From NCBI GenBank assembly GCA_028277915.1, contig JANQFJ010000325.1, forward strand, positions 1 through 35,306: a stretch of DNA of 35,306 bases, given 5' to 3'. The position numbers were made by a program, and so were the translations under genes. Each line of letters begins with the position of its first letter. Within the stretch, counting starts at the first letter, position 1. Of the stretch, positions 1 to 7,716 are shown one piece after another. The stretch comes from Saprospiraceae bacterium (lineage in GTDB: Bacteria; Bacteroidota; Bacteroidia; Chitinophagales; Saprospiraceae). The notes beneath the pieces were generated by a model that was given only the letters and a program-made list of their open reading frames with translations, ran no database searches and was not told the origin of the DNA.

Positions 1-2
1 CT

Positions 3-1037
3 TTTACTAGGCAAGCTGGTAAAAATGTTGGCGATGCGTTGAAAAAACTAAAAGAGGAAAACCCAAATATTAAAGGAGTTATTTTTGACCTTCGCGGTAA
101 TGGAGGAGGATTATTAACAGAAGCAGTAAATGTGTCAAATGTTTTTATTCCAAAGGGAGAATTAGTGGTTACTACAAAAGGAAAAGTTGCCGATTGGGAT
201 AGGAGTTTTAAAACGTTAAATCGTCCGATTGACGAAGAAATACCTTTGGCTTTGTTGATTGATAAAGGTTCTGCATCTGCATCAGAAATCGTTTCAGGTG
301 TTATCCAGGATCTTGATCGGGGAGTTTTAATTGGACAACGATCATATGGAAAAGGTTTGGTTCAGAATACAAGAGATGTTGGCTATAATTCAAAAGTGAA
401 AATGACTACTGCAAAATACTACATTCCAAGCGGAAGGTGTATTCAGGGTGTAAGTTATGAAAATGGAGAACCTGTTGATATTCCAGATTCTCTTAGGACA
501 AATTATAAAACGAAAAGCGGAAGATTGGTCCAGGACGGAGGCGGAGTAAAGCCCGATATTTATGTTGAGCACCTTTCCAATAACACTATTATAGCTGACC
601 TATGGCGTAAAAATTTAATTTTTAATTACGTGACCAAATATTGCTTGGAAAACGAAAGTGTAACAGACATAGCAAACCTTGAATTTGATAAGTTTGATGA
701 TTTTGTTCAGTATATCAACGATGAAGGATTTGAATATGAAACAAATAGTGAAAAGATATTAGAGGACTTGAGAGATAGAGCAGAAAAAGAAAAAATGCTG
801 TCTTCCATTCAAAATGAAATAAAGACGATTGAAAACAAAATCGAAGCAGAAAAGAAAAATGAATTGTTTAAGCACAAAGAAGCAATAATGAATATTCTTG
901 AAAAGGAAATCGCCGGACGCTATTTTTACCAAAAAGGAAAAATTCAGATTGGTTTGAAAAATGATAAAGAAATAAAGGAAGCAATTGCTCTAATAAACGA
1001 TTCTGATCGTTATAAAAAACTGTTGACAAAGGAATAA
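3..1037 (+). CDS. S41 family C-terminal processing peptidase, 3' part (gene enters from the left)
   Basis: This is the last 344 residues of a carboxyl-terminal processing protease (CtpA/Prc, family S41), a periplasmic serine protease that trims or degrades exported proteins. The frame is open to the window edge, so the true start lies outside and the in-frame TTG at 39 is internal. The RGNGGG substrate-binding motif is at about 92-117. The catalytic Ser is in K-G-S-A-S-A-S-E (codon 270-272) and the general-base Lys in Y-G-K-G (codon 351-353). The PDZ domain that normally precedes this part is missing because it lies upstream of the window. The tail is Lys/Glu rich and probably coiled coil, ending in a Y-F-Y-Q-K-G block, as is usual for Bacteroidota members. 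A strong terminator follows. Family assignment is firm; the substrate is unknown. Confidence 0.93.
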   Translation, partial: FTRQAGKNVGDALKKLKEENPNIKGVIFDLRGNGGGLLTEAVNVSNVFIPKGELVVTTKGKVADWDRSFKTLNRPIDEEIPLALLIDKGSASASEIVSGVIQDLDRGVLIGQRSYGKGLVQNTRDVGYNSKVKMTTAKYYIPSGRCIQGVSYENGEPVDIPDSLRTNYKTKSGRLVQDGGGVKPDIYVEHLSNNTIIADLWRKNLIFNYVTKYCLENESVTDIANLEFDKFDDFVQYINDEGFEYETNSEKILEDLRDRAEKEKMLSSIQNEIKTIENKIEAEKKNELFKHKEAIMNILEKEIAGRYFYQKGKIQIGLKNDKEIKEAIALINDSDRYKKLLTKE

Positions 1038-1054
1038 GATATTTAACAATCTTT

Positions 1055-1094
1055 AAAAAGCGGCTTAAAAAGTATAATTTTAAGCCGCTTTTTT
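1055..1094 (+). terminator. Rho-independent terminator after the S41 protease
   Basis: Inverted arms AAAAGCGGCTTAAAA and TTTTAAGCCGCTTTT surround a loop of about 7 bases and run into a T tract. It sits 18 bases after the stop codon and separates the protease from tsaB. Confidence 0.85.
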
Positions 1095-1116
1095 AATTCC
1101 CTTTACACAGAAAAGT

Positions 1117-1800
1117 ATGGCAATAATTCTCAACATAGAAACAGCAACTGACATTTGTTCTATTTGTATCAGCAAAAAAGACGAGGTTTTGATCATGAAG
1201 GAAGACACGAAAGGGTTTTCTCACGCTGCTGAAATAACCTTGTTAATTGAAAAGAGCTTTTCAGAATCTGGTTTATCGATTAACCAAATTGATGCTGTTG
1301 CGGTAAGCAAAGGCCCAGGCTCTTACACTTCTTTGAGAGTTGGAGCGTCAACTGCAAAAGGTATTTGCTATGCCCTTGACAGGCCAATGATTGCAGTTGA
1401 CACGTTATATTCCATCGCTGCTGCTTCTATAGCCAATAATAAACAAAAAGCTCTATATGCTCCTATGATCGATGCACGACGGATGGAAGTTTATACCGCG
1501 ATTTACGATTTTAAAAAAAACATTGTGCAGGACACCAACGCGAAGATCATAGATGAAAACGCATTTCGGGAATATTTTGAAAAAGGCCAGACCATTATTT
1601 TTAGCGGAAATGGAGCTGCGAAATGTCAAAATGTAATTAAATCACCCTTTGCAAAATTTAGCAATGAAATTTGCTCGGCTTCCAATCTTGTACCGATTGC
1701 ATTTGAGGCTTTTCAGCGACAAGATTTTTGTGATGTTGCTTATTTTTCACCCTTCTATTTTAAGTCCCCCAACATCACAATTCCCCGCAAAACATTATAA
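1117..1800 (+). CDS. tsaB: tRNA threonylcarbamoyladenosine biosynthesis protein TsaB
   Basis: TsaB (YeaZ) is the inactive Kae1-like partner that dimerises with TsaD and, with TsaE, transfers the threonylcarbamoyl group to A37 of ANN-decoding tRNAs in the cytoplasm. The 227-residue protein has the family start I-L-N-I-E-T-A-T (residues 4-11) and the hallmark S-K-G-P-G-S-Y-T-S-L-R-V-G (64-76) followed by A-K-G. The length is typical. The start is the ATG just after the preceding terminator, and no Shine-Dalgarno sequence is visible, as usual in this phylum. The gene appears monocistronic. The next gene begins 159 bases downstream. No promoter could be recognised in the short upstream gap, which also holds the terminator. 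Confidence 0.93.
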   Translation: MAIILNIETATDICSICISKKDEVLIMKEDTKGFSHAAEITLLIEKSFSESGLSINQIDAVAVSKGPGSYTSLRVGASTAKGICYALDRPMIAVDTLYSIAAASIANNKQKALYAPMIDARRMEVYTAIYDFKKNIVQDTNAKIIDENAFREYFEKGQTIIFSGNGAAKCQNVIKSPFAKFSNEICSASNLVPIAFEAFQRQDFCDVAYFSPFYFKSPNITIPRKTL

Positions 1801-1959
1801 ATAATTACACATTGTAAAAATTTATGATTATTGAAATAAAATTTTTATTTTTACTTAGTAATCAATAGAATTATACCTTACAACATATTTTAATGTTTTG
1901 TTTTGGTATAGTTTTTGGCTCCCTTTGAGCAGTATTATTTAATTATAAAAAACATCAAT

Positions 1960-2298
1960 ATGAGAAAGCAAAAAAACGAAACCGTTGTTTTGAAGAAGGG
2001 GAAAAAAGATATACAACTTGACTATTCTGAGCTGAGAAAAGCAGTGTTGGTATTAAGAGCAGTTAACCACAAATTGCGTCAAAGTGTTATCGATCTTTTG
2101 GAAGAAAATGAAAAAATGACGGTTACAGATATTTACATTAAACTTCGATTAGAACAGTCAGTAGCTTCCCAACATTTAGCAATTTTAAGACGAGCAGGAG
2201 TTGTTGCAACAGAGCGTCAGGGTAAGTTTATTTATTATGCCCTTGATAATGAAAGACTGTCCCAAATATCCAGATTGGTGGAAGAATTGGCGGCATAA
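1960..2298 (+). CDS. ArsR-type winged-helix transcriptional regulator (copy 1)
   Basis: A 112-residue DNA-binding protein of the ArsR/SmtB winged-helix type. The recognition-helix region L-E-Q-S-V-A-S-Q-H-L-A-I-L-R-R-A-G (about 68-84) is followed by the wing G-K-F-I-Y-Y. It contains no cysteine, so the metal-sensing Cys sites of classical ArsR and CadC are absent and it is unlikely to be a thiolate metal sensor. The ATG at 1960 is preferred over an in-frame TTG at 1915: the extra 15 residues look unrelated to the family, and the second copy downstream also starts with M-R-K. The N-terminal 25 residues are Lys rich and variable. The gene is flanked by non-coding DNA and closed by a terminator, so it is probably transcribed alone. 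Target and signal are unknown. Confidence 0.88.
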   Translation: MRKQKNETVVLKKGKKDIQLDYSELRKAVLVLRAVNHKLRQSVIDLLEENEKMTVTDIYIKLRLEQSVASQHLAILRRAGVVATERQGKFIYYALDNERLSQISRLVEELAA

Positions 2299-2397
2299 AC
2301 GAAAAACATATTATTTTATCTAATAAAACCAAATAATGTACGTACAGGTATAGATAAGAATACTAATTATACGTCAATTTTATAACTCATTTTACAA

Positions 2398-2435
2398 AAA
2401 ATGCTGTGAATCAATGGATTCACAGCATTTTTTTA
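2398..2435 (+). terminator. Terminator after ArsR copy 1
   Basis: Twelve-base perfect arms ATGCTGTGAATC (2401-2412) and GATTCACAGCAT (2417-2428) with the tetraloop AATG are followed by a run of T. It lies 100 bases after the stop codon and isolates the two ArsR copies from each other. Confidence 0.88.
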
Positions 2436-2442
2436 TGGTATC

Positions 2443-2474
2443 TTTTGTAAAAATAAATAAAAATCGCATATTTG
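2443..2474 (+). promoter_or_regulatory. Candidate Bacteroidota promoter of ArsR copy 2
   Basis: TTTTG (-33 element, TTG at 2445-2447), 19 bases, then CATATTTG (2467-2474), which matches TAnnTTTG except for the first base. The predicted start near 2481 leaves a leader of about 35 bases. It begins immediately after the preceding terminator, which fits independent transcription. Confidence 0.5.
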
Positions 2475-2515
2475 CTAAGTAAATAATTATCAATTCTTTA
2501 ATCAAAACCGTATCT

Positions 2516-2824
2516 ATGAGAAAGGCTAAAGTTACAATTAACAACGAAAAGCTTCAAATCTCGTCAGAGATACTCAGAGCGCTTGCGCATCCCCTTAGAA
2601 TGCGGATACTTGAGTTCATCGACAAACATAAAACCATTAATGTAAATAAAATTTACAACACCCTAAAATTAGAACAATCAATAACCTCACAGCATCTTAG
2701 AATCCTTAGATTGGCTGGAATAGTCGTAACAAGCCGAGAGGGTAAGTTCATTCATTATAGTATTGATTATTCAAAAGTTTCTAATGTCTTAAAATCTGTA
2801 GAGTCATTTTTAGGGGTTGATTAA
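2516..2824 (+). CDS. ArsR-type winged-helix transcriptional regulator (copy 2)
   Basis: A 102-residue winged-helix regulator. It starts with A-L-A-H-P-L-R-M-R-I-L-E (about 24-35), the usual ArsR opening helix. The recognition region L-E-Q-S-I-T-S-Q-H-L-R-I-L-R-L-A-G and the wing G-K-F-I-H-Y are close to those of the gene 217 bases upstream, so the two are paralogues. No Cys residues are present, which argues against thiolate metal sensing. The ATG is unambiguous. It has its own upstream promoter candidate and its own terminator. The two copies differ most in the first 20 residues and the last helix, where ArsR proteins usually dimerise. Confidence 0.88.
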   Translation: MRKAKVTINNEKLQISSEILRALAHPLRMRILEFIDKHKTINVNKIYNTLKLEQSITSQHLRILRLAGIVVTSREGKFIHYSIDYSKVSNVLKSVESFLGVD

Positions 2825-2861
2825 GACCATCAAAAGGAATTTAGTACTTTTTTATAATAAT

Positions 2862-2904
2862 AAAATGCGATGTATATAATCAGTTTATACATCGCATTTT
2901 ATTG
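2862..2904. terminator. Bidirectional terminator between ArsR copy 2 and lspA
   Basis: Arms AAAATGCGATGTATA (2862-2876) and TATACATCGCATTTT (2886-2900) form a 15-bp perfect stem with a 9-base loop. T-rich DNA follows on both strands, and it lies between converging genes, so it probably serves both. Confidence 0.85.
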
Positions 2905-2926
2905 TAAGAGCAAAGCATGATGGTTT

Positions 2927-3658
2927 TTATTGAGCCGGATGTTCAGGTTTTGAAACATTTGGCAATTCATCAGCATTGTTTTCCAGGTTTTCTTCTTTTG
3001 TTTTTTCAACATTTTTTACTTCAGAATCATCAGCATCATTGGTCTTTTCCTGCGTACTAAAAAAACTTCGGTGAAATAAGATAATGCTAGCAACACCAAC
3101 AGTGATAGACATGTCAGCAACATTGAAAACAGGCCTGAAAAATAAAAAATTATCTCCTCCCCAAAACGGAAACCATTCTGGAAACTGACCTTCAAATAGA
3201 GGAAAATAAAGCATGTCTACAACCTTTCCGTGTAAAAAGCCTGCATAACCTCCTCCCTCGGGAAACATTGTTGCTACATTTCCATGATATGATTCGGAGA
3301 ATATTATCCCATAAAAAGCACTGTCAATGATATTTCCGATAGCACCGGCAAGAATGAGTGCAAAACTTATCAACAAACCCATTTTTGCTTTAGCTTTGAT
3401 AAGTAAACTGATATAATAAGACAATACAAACACAGCAGTAATTCGAAATAAACTCAGCGCCAGCTTGCCATAAAAACCACCTAAAGAAAGCCCAAAAGCC
3501 ATTCCATTATTTTCTACAAAATGAAGCCTTGCCCAGTCAAGCCCAAGAATAGGAATTTCCTGTCCATATGCTAGATTTGTTTTAATCCAAACCTTAAATG
3601 CCTGGTCAACAATTAAAACAGACAAAACAACAATGACTACTTTAATAGATTTTTTCAA
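2927..3658 (-). CDS. lspA: Lipoprotein signal peptidase II
   Basis: LspA is the inner-membrane aspartyl protease that cuts prolipoproteins before the lipidated Cys. The 243-residue protein has four hydrophobic segments. The catalytic aspartates are D112 in G-N-I-I-D-S and D182 in F-N-V-A-D-M. It is much longer than the roughly 165-residue proteobacterial form because of a Gly/aromatic-rich periplasmic insert (about 118-175) and a charged cytoplasmic tail of about 35 residues; the insert is common in Bacteroidota. The start codon is TTG: the frame closes at a stop a few codons upstream and offers no ATG, and M-K-K-S is a sensible N terminus. The TraR/DksA-like gene lies upstream on the same strand, but a terminator-like hairpin separates them. 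Its likely clients include the many lipoproteins encoded in this window. Confidence 0.94.
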   Translation of the reverse strand: MKKSIKVVIVVLSVLIVDQAFKVWIKTNLAYGQEIPILGLDWARLHFVENNGMAFGLSLGGFYGKLALSLFRITAVFVLSYYISLLIKAKAKMGLLISFALILAGAIGNIIDSAFYGIIFSESYHGNVATMFPEGGGYAGFLHGKVVDMLYFPLFEGQFPEWFPFWGGDNFLFFRPVFNVADMSITVGVASIILFHRSFFSTQEKTNDADDSEVKNVEKTKEENLENNADELPNVSKPEHPAQ

Positions 3659-3832
3659 AGCGATAATAATTATTTCAATGTTTTGTGTTTAAAAAGAGAT
3701 AAAGAAAACGATAGTAGGTGTGGTGTGCTGTCTCTTTTTAATGGTAATAACGAATTGGTCAATAAACATGTTCAAAAGATCAAAAATGAAACTATTGGTT
3801 TTATTTAAACGAATGTTATCCTGAAACTGTAT

Positions 3833-3887
3833 AACTAAAAATAGCGATTATACCAATTGACTTTTAGTATAACCGCTATTTTTAGTT
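3833..3887 (-). terminator. Terminator-like hairpin after the TraR/DksA-like gene
   Basis: Near-perfect arms, AACTAAAAATAGCG with an ATTATAC extension against GTATAACC with a GCTATTTTTAGTT extension, pair over about 20 positions around a 13-base loop. The U-rich part lies within the descending arm. It begins 18 bases past the stop codon at 3906. Confidence 0.7.
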
Positions 3888-3905
3888 TGAAATTAAGTAT
3901 TTTAA

Positions 3906-4283
3906 TTAATTAGTTTTTTGTTGTTTGGCTTCGATACTTAAAGTTGCATGAGGAACTGCACGCAATCGCTCTTTCGAGATTAACTTACCAGTAACTCGAC
4001 AAATACCATAAACCTTATTTTTGATACGGATCTTAGCATTTTCAAGATGTTGCATATGTTTTCTGACACGAGCAGCTAAAGTCGTTAGACGTTCATTTTC
4101 AGCTGTGCCGATTCCATCATCCAAGCCTTTAACTTTAGAATCCGGGTTGTCAGCCATCTCCGCCAATTGATTCATATAGAAGCTGAGCTCCTTTCTGGAC
4201 TTTTCCAATTTTTTATCAATTATTTGCTCAAACTCTCTCAATTCATCGTCTCCATATCGAGTTTTAATTGCTTTCTCACTCAT
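3906..4283 (-). CDS. TraR/DksA-family protein with a degenerate zinc site
   Basis: A 125-residue protein with the TraR/DksA layout: a long charged helical N-terminal part (residues 10-90, probable coiled coil) followed by the zinc-finger-like module (92-120). DksA-type proteins enter the secondary channel of RNA polymerase and modulate initiation. Here only C95 of the four zinc ligands remains; the others align with T98, S116 and A119, in Y-G-I-C-R-V-T-G-K and T-L-S-I-E-A-K. To my knowledge such Cys-poor forms are common in Bacteroidota, so the fold is probably held without zinc. The usual coiled-coil tip residues of E. coli DksA are not obvious. Position upstream of lspA is a conserved arrangement in the phylum. 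Whether it acts on RNA polymerase is inference. Confidence 0.85.
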   Translation of the reverse strand: MSEKAIKTRYGDDELREFEQIIDKKLEKSRKELSFYMNQLAEMADNPDSKVKGLDDGIGTAENERLTTLAARVRKHMQHLENAKIRIKNKVYGICRVTGKLISKERLRAVPHATLSIEAKQQKTN

Positions 4284-4457
4284 GATTTTATAATTTATGT
4301 TTGTCTAAAAAAATGATTAAACCAATTTACAATCCAACAGATTGAAACAATCATTTATTTTTACAAATCTGTTAATTCGATGCTGCAAAAATAATTATTT
4401 TCTTTTAAAAATCAAGTTAATTTTTTGAGCTACAGAAAACTATAAATGACCTACTTT

Positions 4458-6908
4458 TCAATATTGTTTCAACTTCTCCTGAGATAAAGTTGTAGTGAAA
4501 TTGCTTAAGTTTTCTAAGCCCAATGCTTCTGCTTTTTTTAAATCTTCATGGCATCCATTTTCGTCCTCTATCGCTTTTTTGACCATAGCTCGATTATAAA
4601 AAGCTTCTGCATTGTATGGATTGAGGAGGATGGTTTTGTTGTAGTCTTCTAATGCGTTTGTTGCAAGTCCTAAATGATGGAAACTCATTGCACGATGGTA
4701 AAAATATTCTGGTCTCTCAGAATCGCTGTTTATAATAGCATACGAAAAATCAGCAATTGATTCTGTATAGTTTTTCAAATCATATTTTAAAACGCCACTT
4801 AAAAAGTACAATGCTTCATTATTTGGATCCAAATCCATTGCTTTTTCGCAATCATTTAAAGCTTTCTGATACATTTTTAGTGCCTGGTGAGCTTTGGCTC
4901 TGTTGGCATACAAAATACTTTCAGAAGGCGACTTTTTAATGGCCTGATTATAATCCTCAAGCGATTCAAAAATATTGCCAGTTATAAATTTTATGGTTGC
5001 CATATTACTCAATGCTTTTGTGTCATTGGGATTTAAGTGATGGCTTTCATTAAAATCTTTTAGTGCCTTTTTATAAAGTTTTCTGTTTGCAAAGCAAATT
5101 CCTCTTAGGTAATAAAAAGTGGCATTTTTTGGTTTATGCCTGATCGTAATTGAATAATCACGGACGGCATTTTTGAAATCATTCTGATCGAAATATACAT
5201 TTCCCCTGTTATAAAATCCATCAGTTAAACTCGGGTCAAGATCAACAGCTTTTGAAAAATCATCAATTGCATTCTGATAATTTTGCAGCTTATGATGAGC
5301 TACACCACGCCCGAGAAAAGCATTTGGATTTTTATTATTCAGGGCTATTGCTTTATTATAGAAAGTAATTGCATCGTTGTATTTTCCTTCTAAAGCAAAT
5401 GATTTTGCACGGTTGAGGTAATACTTTTCAGAATGTCCGGTTTCTTCAAAATCTACAACACGGATTGGTTTTGTAGTCAAAACGAGCGGGCCATCCACCG
5501 GGTTTTCTGTTGAAAGAGAAATTCTTTTTTGCGGAATTGATTTTGGAATATATACTTTGTTTTCAAAGTTATGTTCTGGAAAATTTGTTTCTTCTGCTGC
5601 TGCAAATTTGAAGGCAACGGTTTCCTGTAAAAATGATTCATCAATTTCAATTCCTTCCTCTGCTACAACTGAACCCGTTTTTTGAGTAGAATTATTTTCC
5701 TGCTCTAAATCAACACCCTTTGCAGTAAATTCTTCGTCTTGAAAGTCGTATGAATTAAACTCAAGGGAATTAATACTTTTTTGGGCTTCGGTGTTCTCCG
5801 GGTCGATTTTTAATGCCTTTTGCCAATCTTCCAGTGCTCGTTCTTTATCACCTAAAAGATAATAGGATTGCCCTCGATTACTAAAAGCTTCCGAGTATTC
5901 AGGGTCAATCCAAATAGCCTGCTCAAAATCCAGTATAGCATCTTCAAACAAACCAAGAAAGTGAAATGCAAGGCCTCTGTAATTTAAATAGACTTCGTTT
6001 TTGTGATCTAAATGAATAGCTTTATTAAAGTTCTCAAGGGCATTTGAAAACTCTTTTCTTTCATATTTTATAAGACCAATACCATAAAACGCAAGAGCAT
6101 TTTTATAATTGAGCTTTGAAGATTCTAAAAAATCAGAAAGAGCTTTATCAGATTCTTTTTGATCCAGCCAGAAAAAACCACGATTGACGTAAGTAAAACT
6201 ATTGGGGGCGATTTCTAAAGCTTTGTTAAAATCATTTAGTGCCTGTTCGTTATTGCCAAGTTTTAAATAGGCATTTGCTCTGTTATTATATGTCCGCTCG
6301 TCATCAGGTGCAATTTGTAATGCTTCGCTATAAAACTGAATGGCATTGTGATAATCCCCGACGGCAAAGTAGACGTCCCCTTTGTTGATATAAGCTTCAT
6401 TATCAGAAGGATTTTTTTCAAGAGCTGCATCAAAGTCAGCTATTGCATTTTCATAATCTTCAAGTACACTGGAAGCCTTTCCTCTATTTACAAAAAGAAT
6501 GCTGGAGGGGGTATTTCTCAGCAGGAGGTCATAATCCTTTATAGCTCCTTCAGCGTCATCGAGAAGATAAAGTACGCGAGCTCTTTGTTCATAAGCTTGA
6601 ATATCATTCGGATCAATCCTGATAAGTGTATCAAAATCAAATAATGCTTTATTATATTTTTCTAACTCATAATAAGCTAATCCGCGATTATAGAGTGATT
6701 TGGTATGATCCTGATTTAGCAAAAGCGCTTCGGAGTAGTAATTTATAGCTTTATCGAAATTGTTGTTTTGATGAAATTCAACTCCTCTTTTATAGAATGA
6801 TTCAGCAGAAAGCTGAGGATATAAATTATTTGATGGTTGAGAGCCTGCGCTAAGTGCACAAATAGTAAAAATCAAAGTTGAATATAGGCGGCTTTTGGAA
6901 AAGTTCAT
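4458..6908 (-). CDS. Secreted protein with about 19 TPR repeats
   Basis: An 816-residue exported protein made almost entirely of tetratricopeptide repeats. The ATG at 6908 gives a clean signal peptide (MNFSKSRLYS, a hydrophobic stretch, then ALSAGSQ). An in-frame ATG 45 bases upstream would add residues in front of the signal and is less likely. Ten repeats cover about residues 35-375. An acidic, low-complexity linker covers about 375-485. Nine more repeats cover about 490-795. Each 34-residue unit shows the N-R-G/A-x8-Y-x2-A-x2-D-F/Y-x2-A-x4-P pattern. There is no catalytic domain and no T9SS sorting domain. TPR solenoids bind peptides or scaffold complexes, here probably in the periplasm. 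No neighbour reveals its partner, and an 800-bp gap isolates it upstream. Confidence 0.9.
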   Translation of the reverse strand: MNFSKSRLYSTLIFTICALSAGSQPSNNLYPQLSAESFYKRGVEFHQNNNFDKAINYYSEALLLNQDHTKSLYNRGLAYYELEKYNKALFDFDTLIRIDPNDIQAYEQRARVLYLLDDAEGAIKDYDLLLRNTPSSILFVNRGKASSVLEDYENAIADFDAALEKNPSDNEAYINKGDVYFAVGDYHNAIQFYSEALQIAPDDERTYNNRANAYLKLGNNEQALNDFNKALEIAPNSFTYVNRGFFWLDQKESDKALSDFLESSKLNYKNALAFYGIGLIKYERKEFSNALENFNKAIHLDHKNEVYLNYRGLAFHFLGLFEDAILDFEQAIWIDPEYSEAFSNRGQSYYLLGDKERALEDWQKALKIDPENTEAQKSINSLEFNSYDFQDEEFTAKGVDLEQENNSTQKTGSVVAEEGIEIDESFLQETVAFKFAAAEETNFPEHNFENKVYIPKSIPQKRISLSTENPVDGPLVLTTKPIRVVDFEETGHSEKYYLNRAKSFALEGKYNDAITFYNKAIALNNKNPNAFLGRGVAHHKLQNYQNAIDDFSKAVDLDPSLTDGFYNRGNVYFDQNDFKNAVRDYSITIRHKPKNATFYYLRGICFANRKLYKKALKDFNESHHLNPNDTKALSNMATIKFITGNIFESLEDYNQAIKKSPSESILYANRAKAHQALKMYQKALNDCEKAMDLDPNNEALYFLSGVLKYDLKNYTESIADFSYAIINSDSERPEYFYHRAMSFHHLGLATNALEDYNKTILLNPYNAEAFYNRAMVKKAIEDENGCHEDLKKAEALGLENLSNFTTTLSQEKLKQY

Positions 6909-7471
6909 GATAGACTTTTTATATAAAGAGGAAATAAGGAATATACGCAACACATAATGTTTTGTTTTAATGTGTCATCAAATTGTTTGCCAGTTTTGAA
7001 GTGTTTCGACATGAAAAAAAATTCAGCAAAAAGAACAAAAAAATATTTTTGGACATGATTTTTTTTGTTACATCTGTTTCGTGGTGAAAGTCCAGCCTTT
7101 TTCCGAAGAAATTGCATTTTTCAAATAACAAAATTCATTAATTTGTTGATGCCATAAGCATGGAATATATTAGTGTTTTGTATAAATTATAATTATTGTA
7201 AATGTTTTGATGACAAATTTCTGTGTGAAATTATTATTTAATAATAGTGTAGATCGAAAATCGATTTCTACAAAAATAATTTTTATTGGGGGTGTACTTA
7301 GATTAACTTTTTTATGAAAATATTAACACTATTCCTTTGAAGTATAAAACCTAATACTTTACAAAAAAATAACATGCGAATTAAATTGTTATACAAATAA
7401 CAATTTTTTGTCATATAAAATTACCTGTCACAGTATATAAACGAAAAGGCGATCAAGGAGGGAAGTCTCTC
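6909..7471. other. AT-rich intergenic region without a recognisable gene
   Basis: About 560 bases upstream of the minus-strand TPR gene and of the plus-strand glucosaminidase promoter. Short open frames here lack family features and codon character. A small hairpin, GTAGA-TCGA-AAA-TCGA-TT-TCTAC, lies at 7249-7271. No tRNA, tmRNA, SRP RNA or RNase P signature is seen. The stretch must contain the promoter of the TPR gene, but no match to the Bacteroidota consensus was found on the minus strand. Confidence 0.5.
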
Positions 7472-7503
7472 TTGATTATATATTTAAATATTATTTATAT
7501 TTG
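7472..7503 (+). promoter_or_regulatory. Promoter of the glucosaminidase gene
   Basis: TTG (7472-7474), 21 bases, TATATTTG (7496-7503): a full match to the Bacteroidota sigma consensus. The predicted start is near 7510, giving a leader of about 200 bases. The TTG lies in the right arm of an imperfect inverted repeat (about 7451-7476, ATCAAGG against CTTGAT), a possible operator. Confidence 0.65.
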
Positions 7504-7514
7504 TTTTGATTGAT

Positions 7515-7572
7515 GCCGATCAACTTACTATGAGACCACTATGAGAAGACTCCTGATTAGTAAGTCATTGGC
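7515..7572 (+). promoter_or_regulatory. Structured 5' leader element of the glucosaminidase transcript
   Basis: Arms ACTTACTA (7523-7530) and TAGTAAGT (7558-7565) form an 8-bp stem extended by GCC/GGC (7515-7517, 7570-7572) across an internal loop. The 27-base apical region carries ACTATGAGA at 7538-7546, a copy of 7527-7535 exactly 11 bases earlier. It begins about five bases after the predicted transcription start. It matches no riboswitch class that I can recognise, so a cis-acting RNA or protein-binding leader is inference. Confidence 0.45.
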
Positions 7573-7716
7573 AAAATTGATTTTATTTTATACCAATGTA
7601 CTTACATCAATCAAACAAATCGAAATGGTTTGACAAGGTGACCATTCCGAAAATATCATTAAGGATTGATGGTAGTTTATTGGTGATTGAACCACACAAA
7701 AAATTGCCGTTTAATT

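Noticed and set aside
39..41. TTG at 39 as the true start of the S41 protease
   Set aside because: The frame is open to the window edge and upstream codons (F-T-R-Q-A-G-K-N-V-G-D-A-L) fit the family, so the gene is simply cut by the window.
4338..4350. GATTG-AAA-CAATC, reminiscent of the end of CRISPR repeats
   Set aside because: It occurs once, with no spaced copies and no cas gene; it is a small palindrome in AT-rich DNA.
6905..7117. Minus-strand open frame of 70 codons upstream of the TPR gene
   Set aside because: It overlaps the start of the TPR gene in another frame, has an unlikely composition and no recognisable family or signal; the TPR frame is clearly coding.
7249..7271. Hairpin GTAGA-TCGA-AAA-TCGA-TT-TCTAC as a terminator or small RNA
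   Set aside because: The stem is short and bulged, lies more than 300 bases from either gene end, and has no adjacent promoter match.
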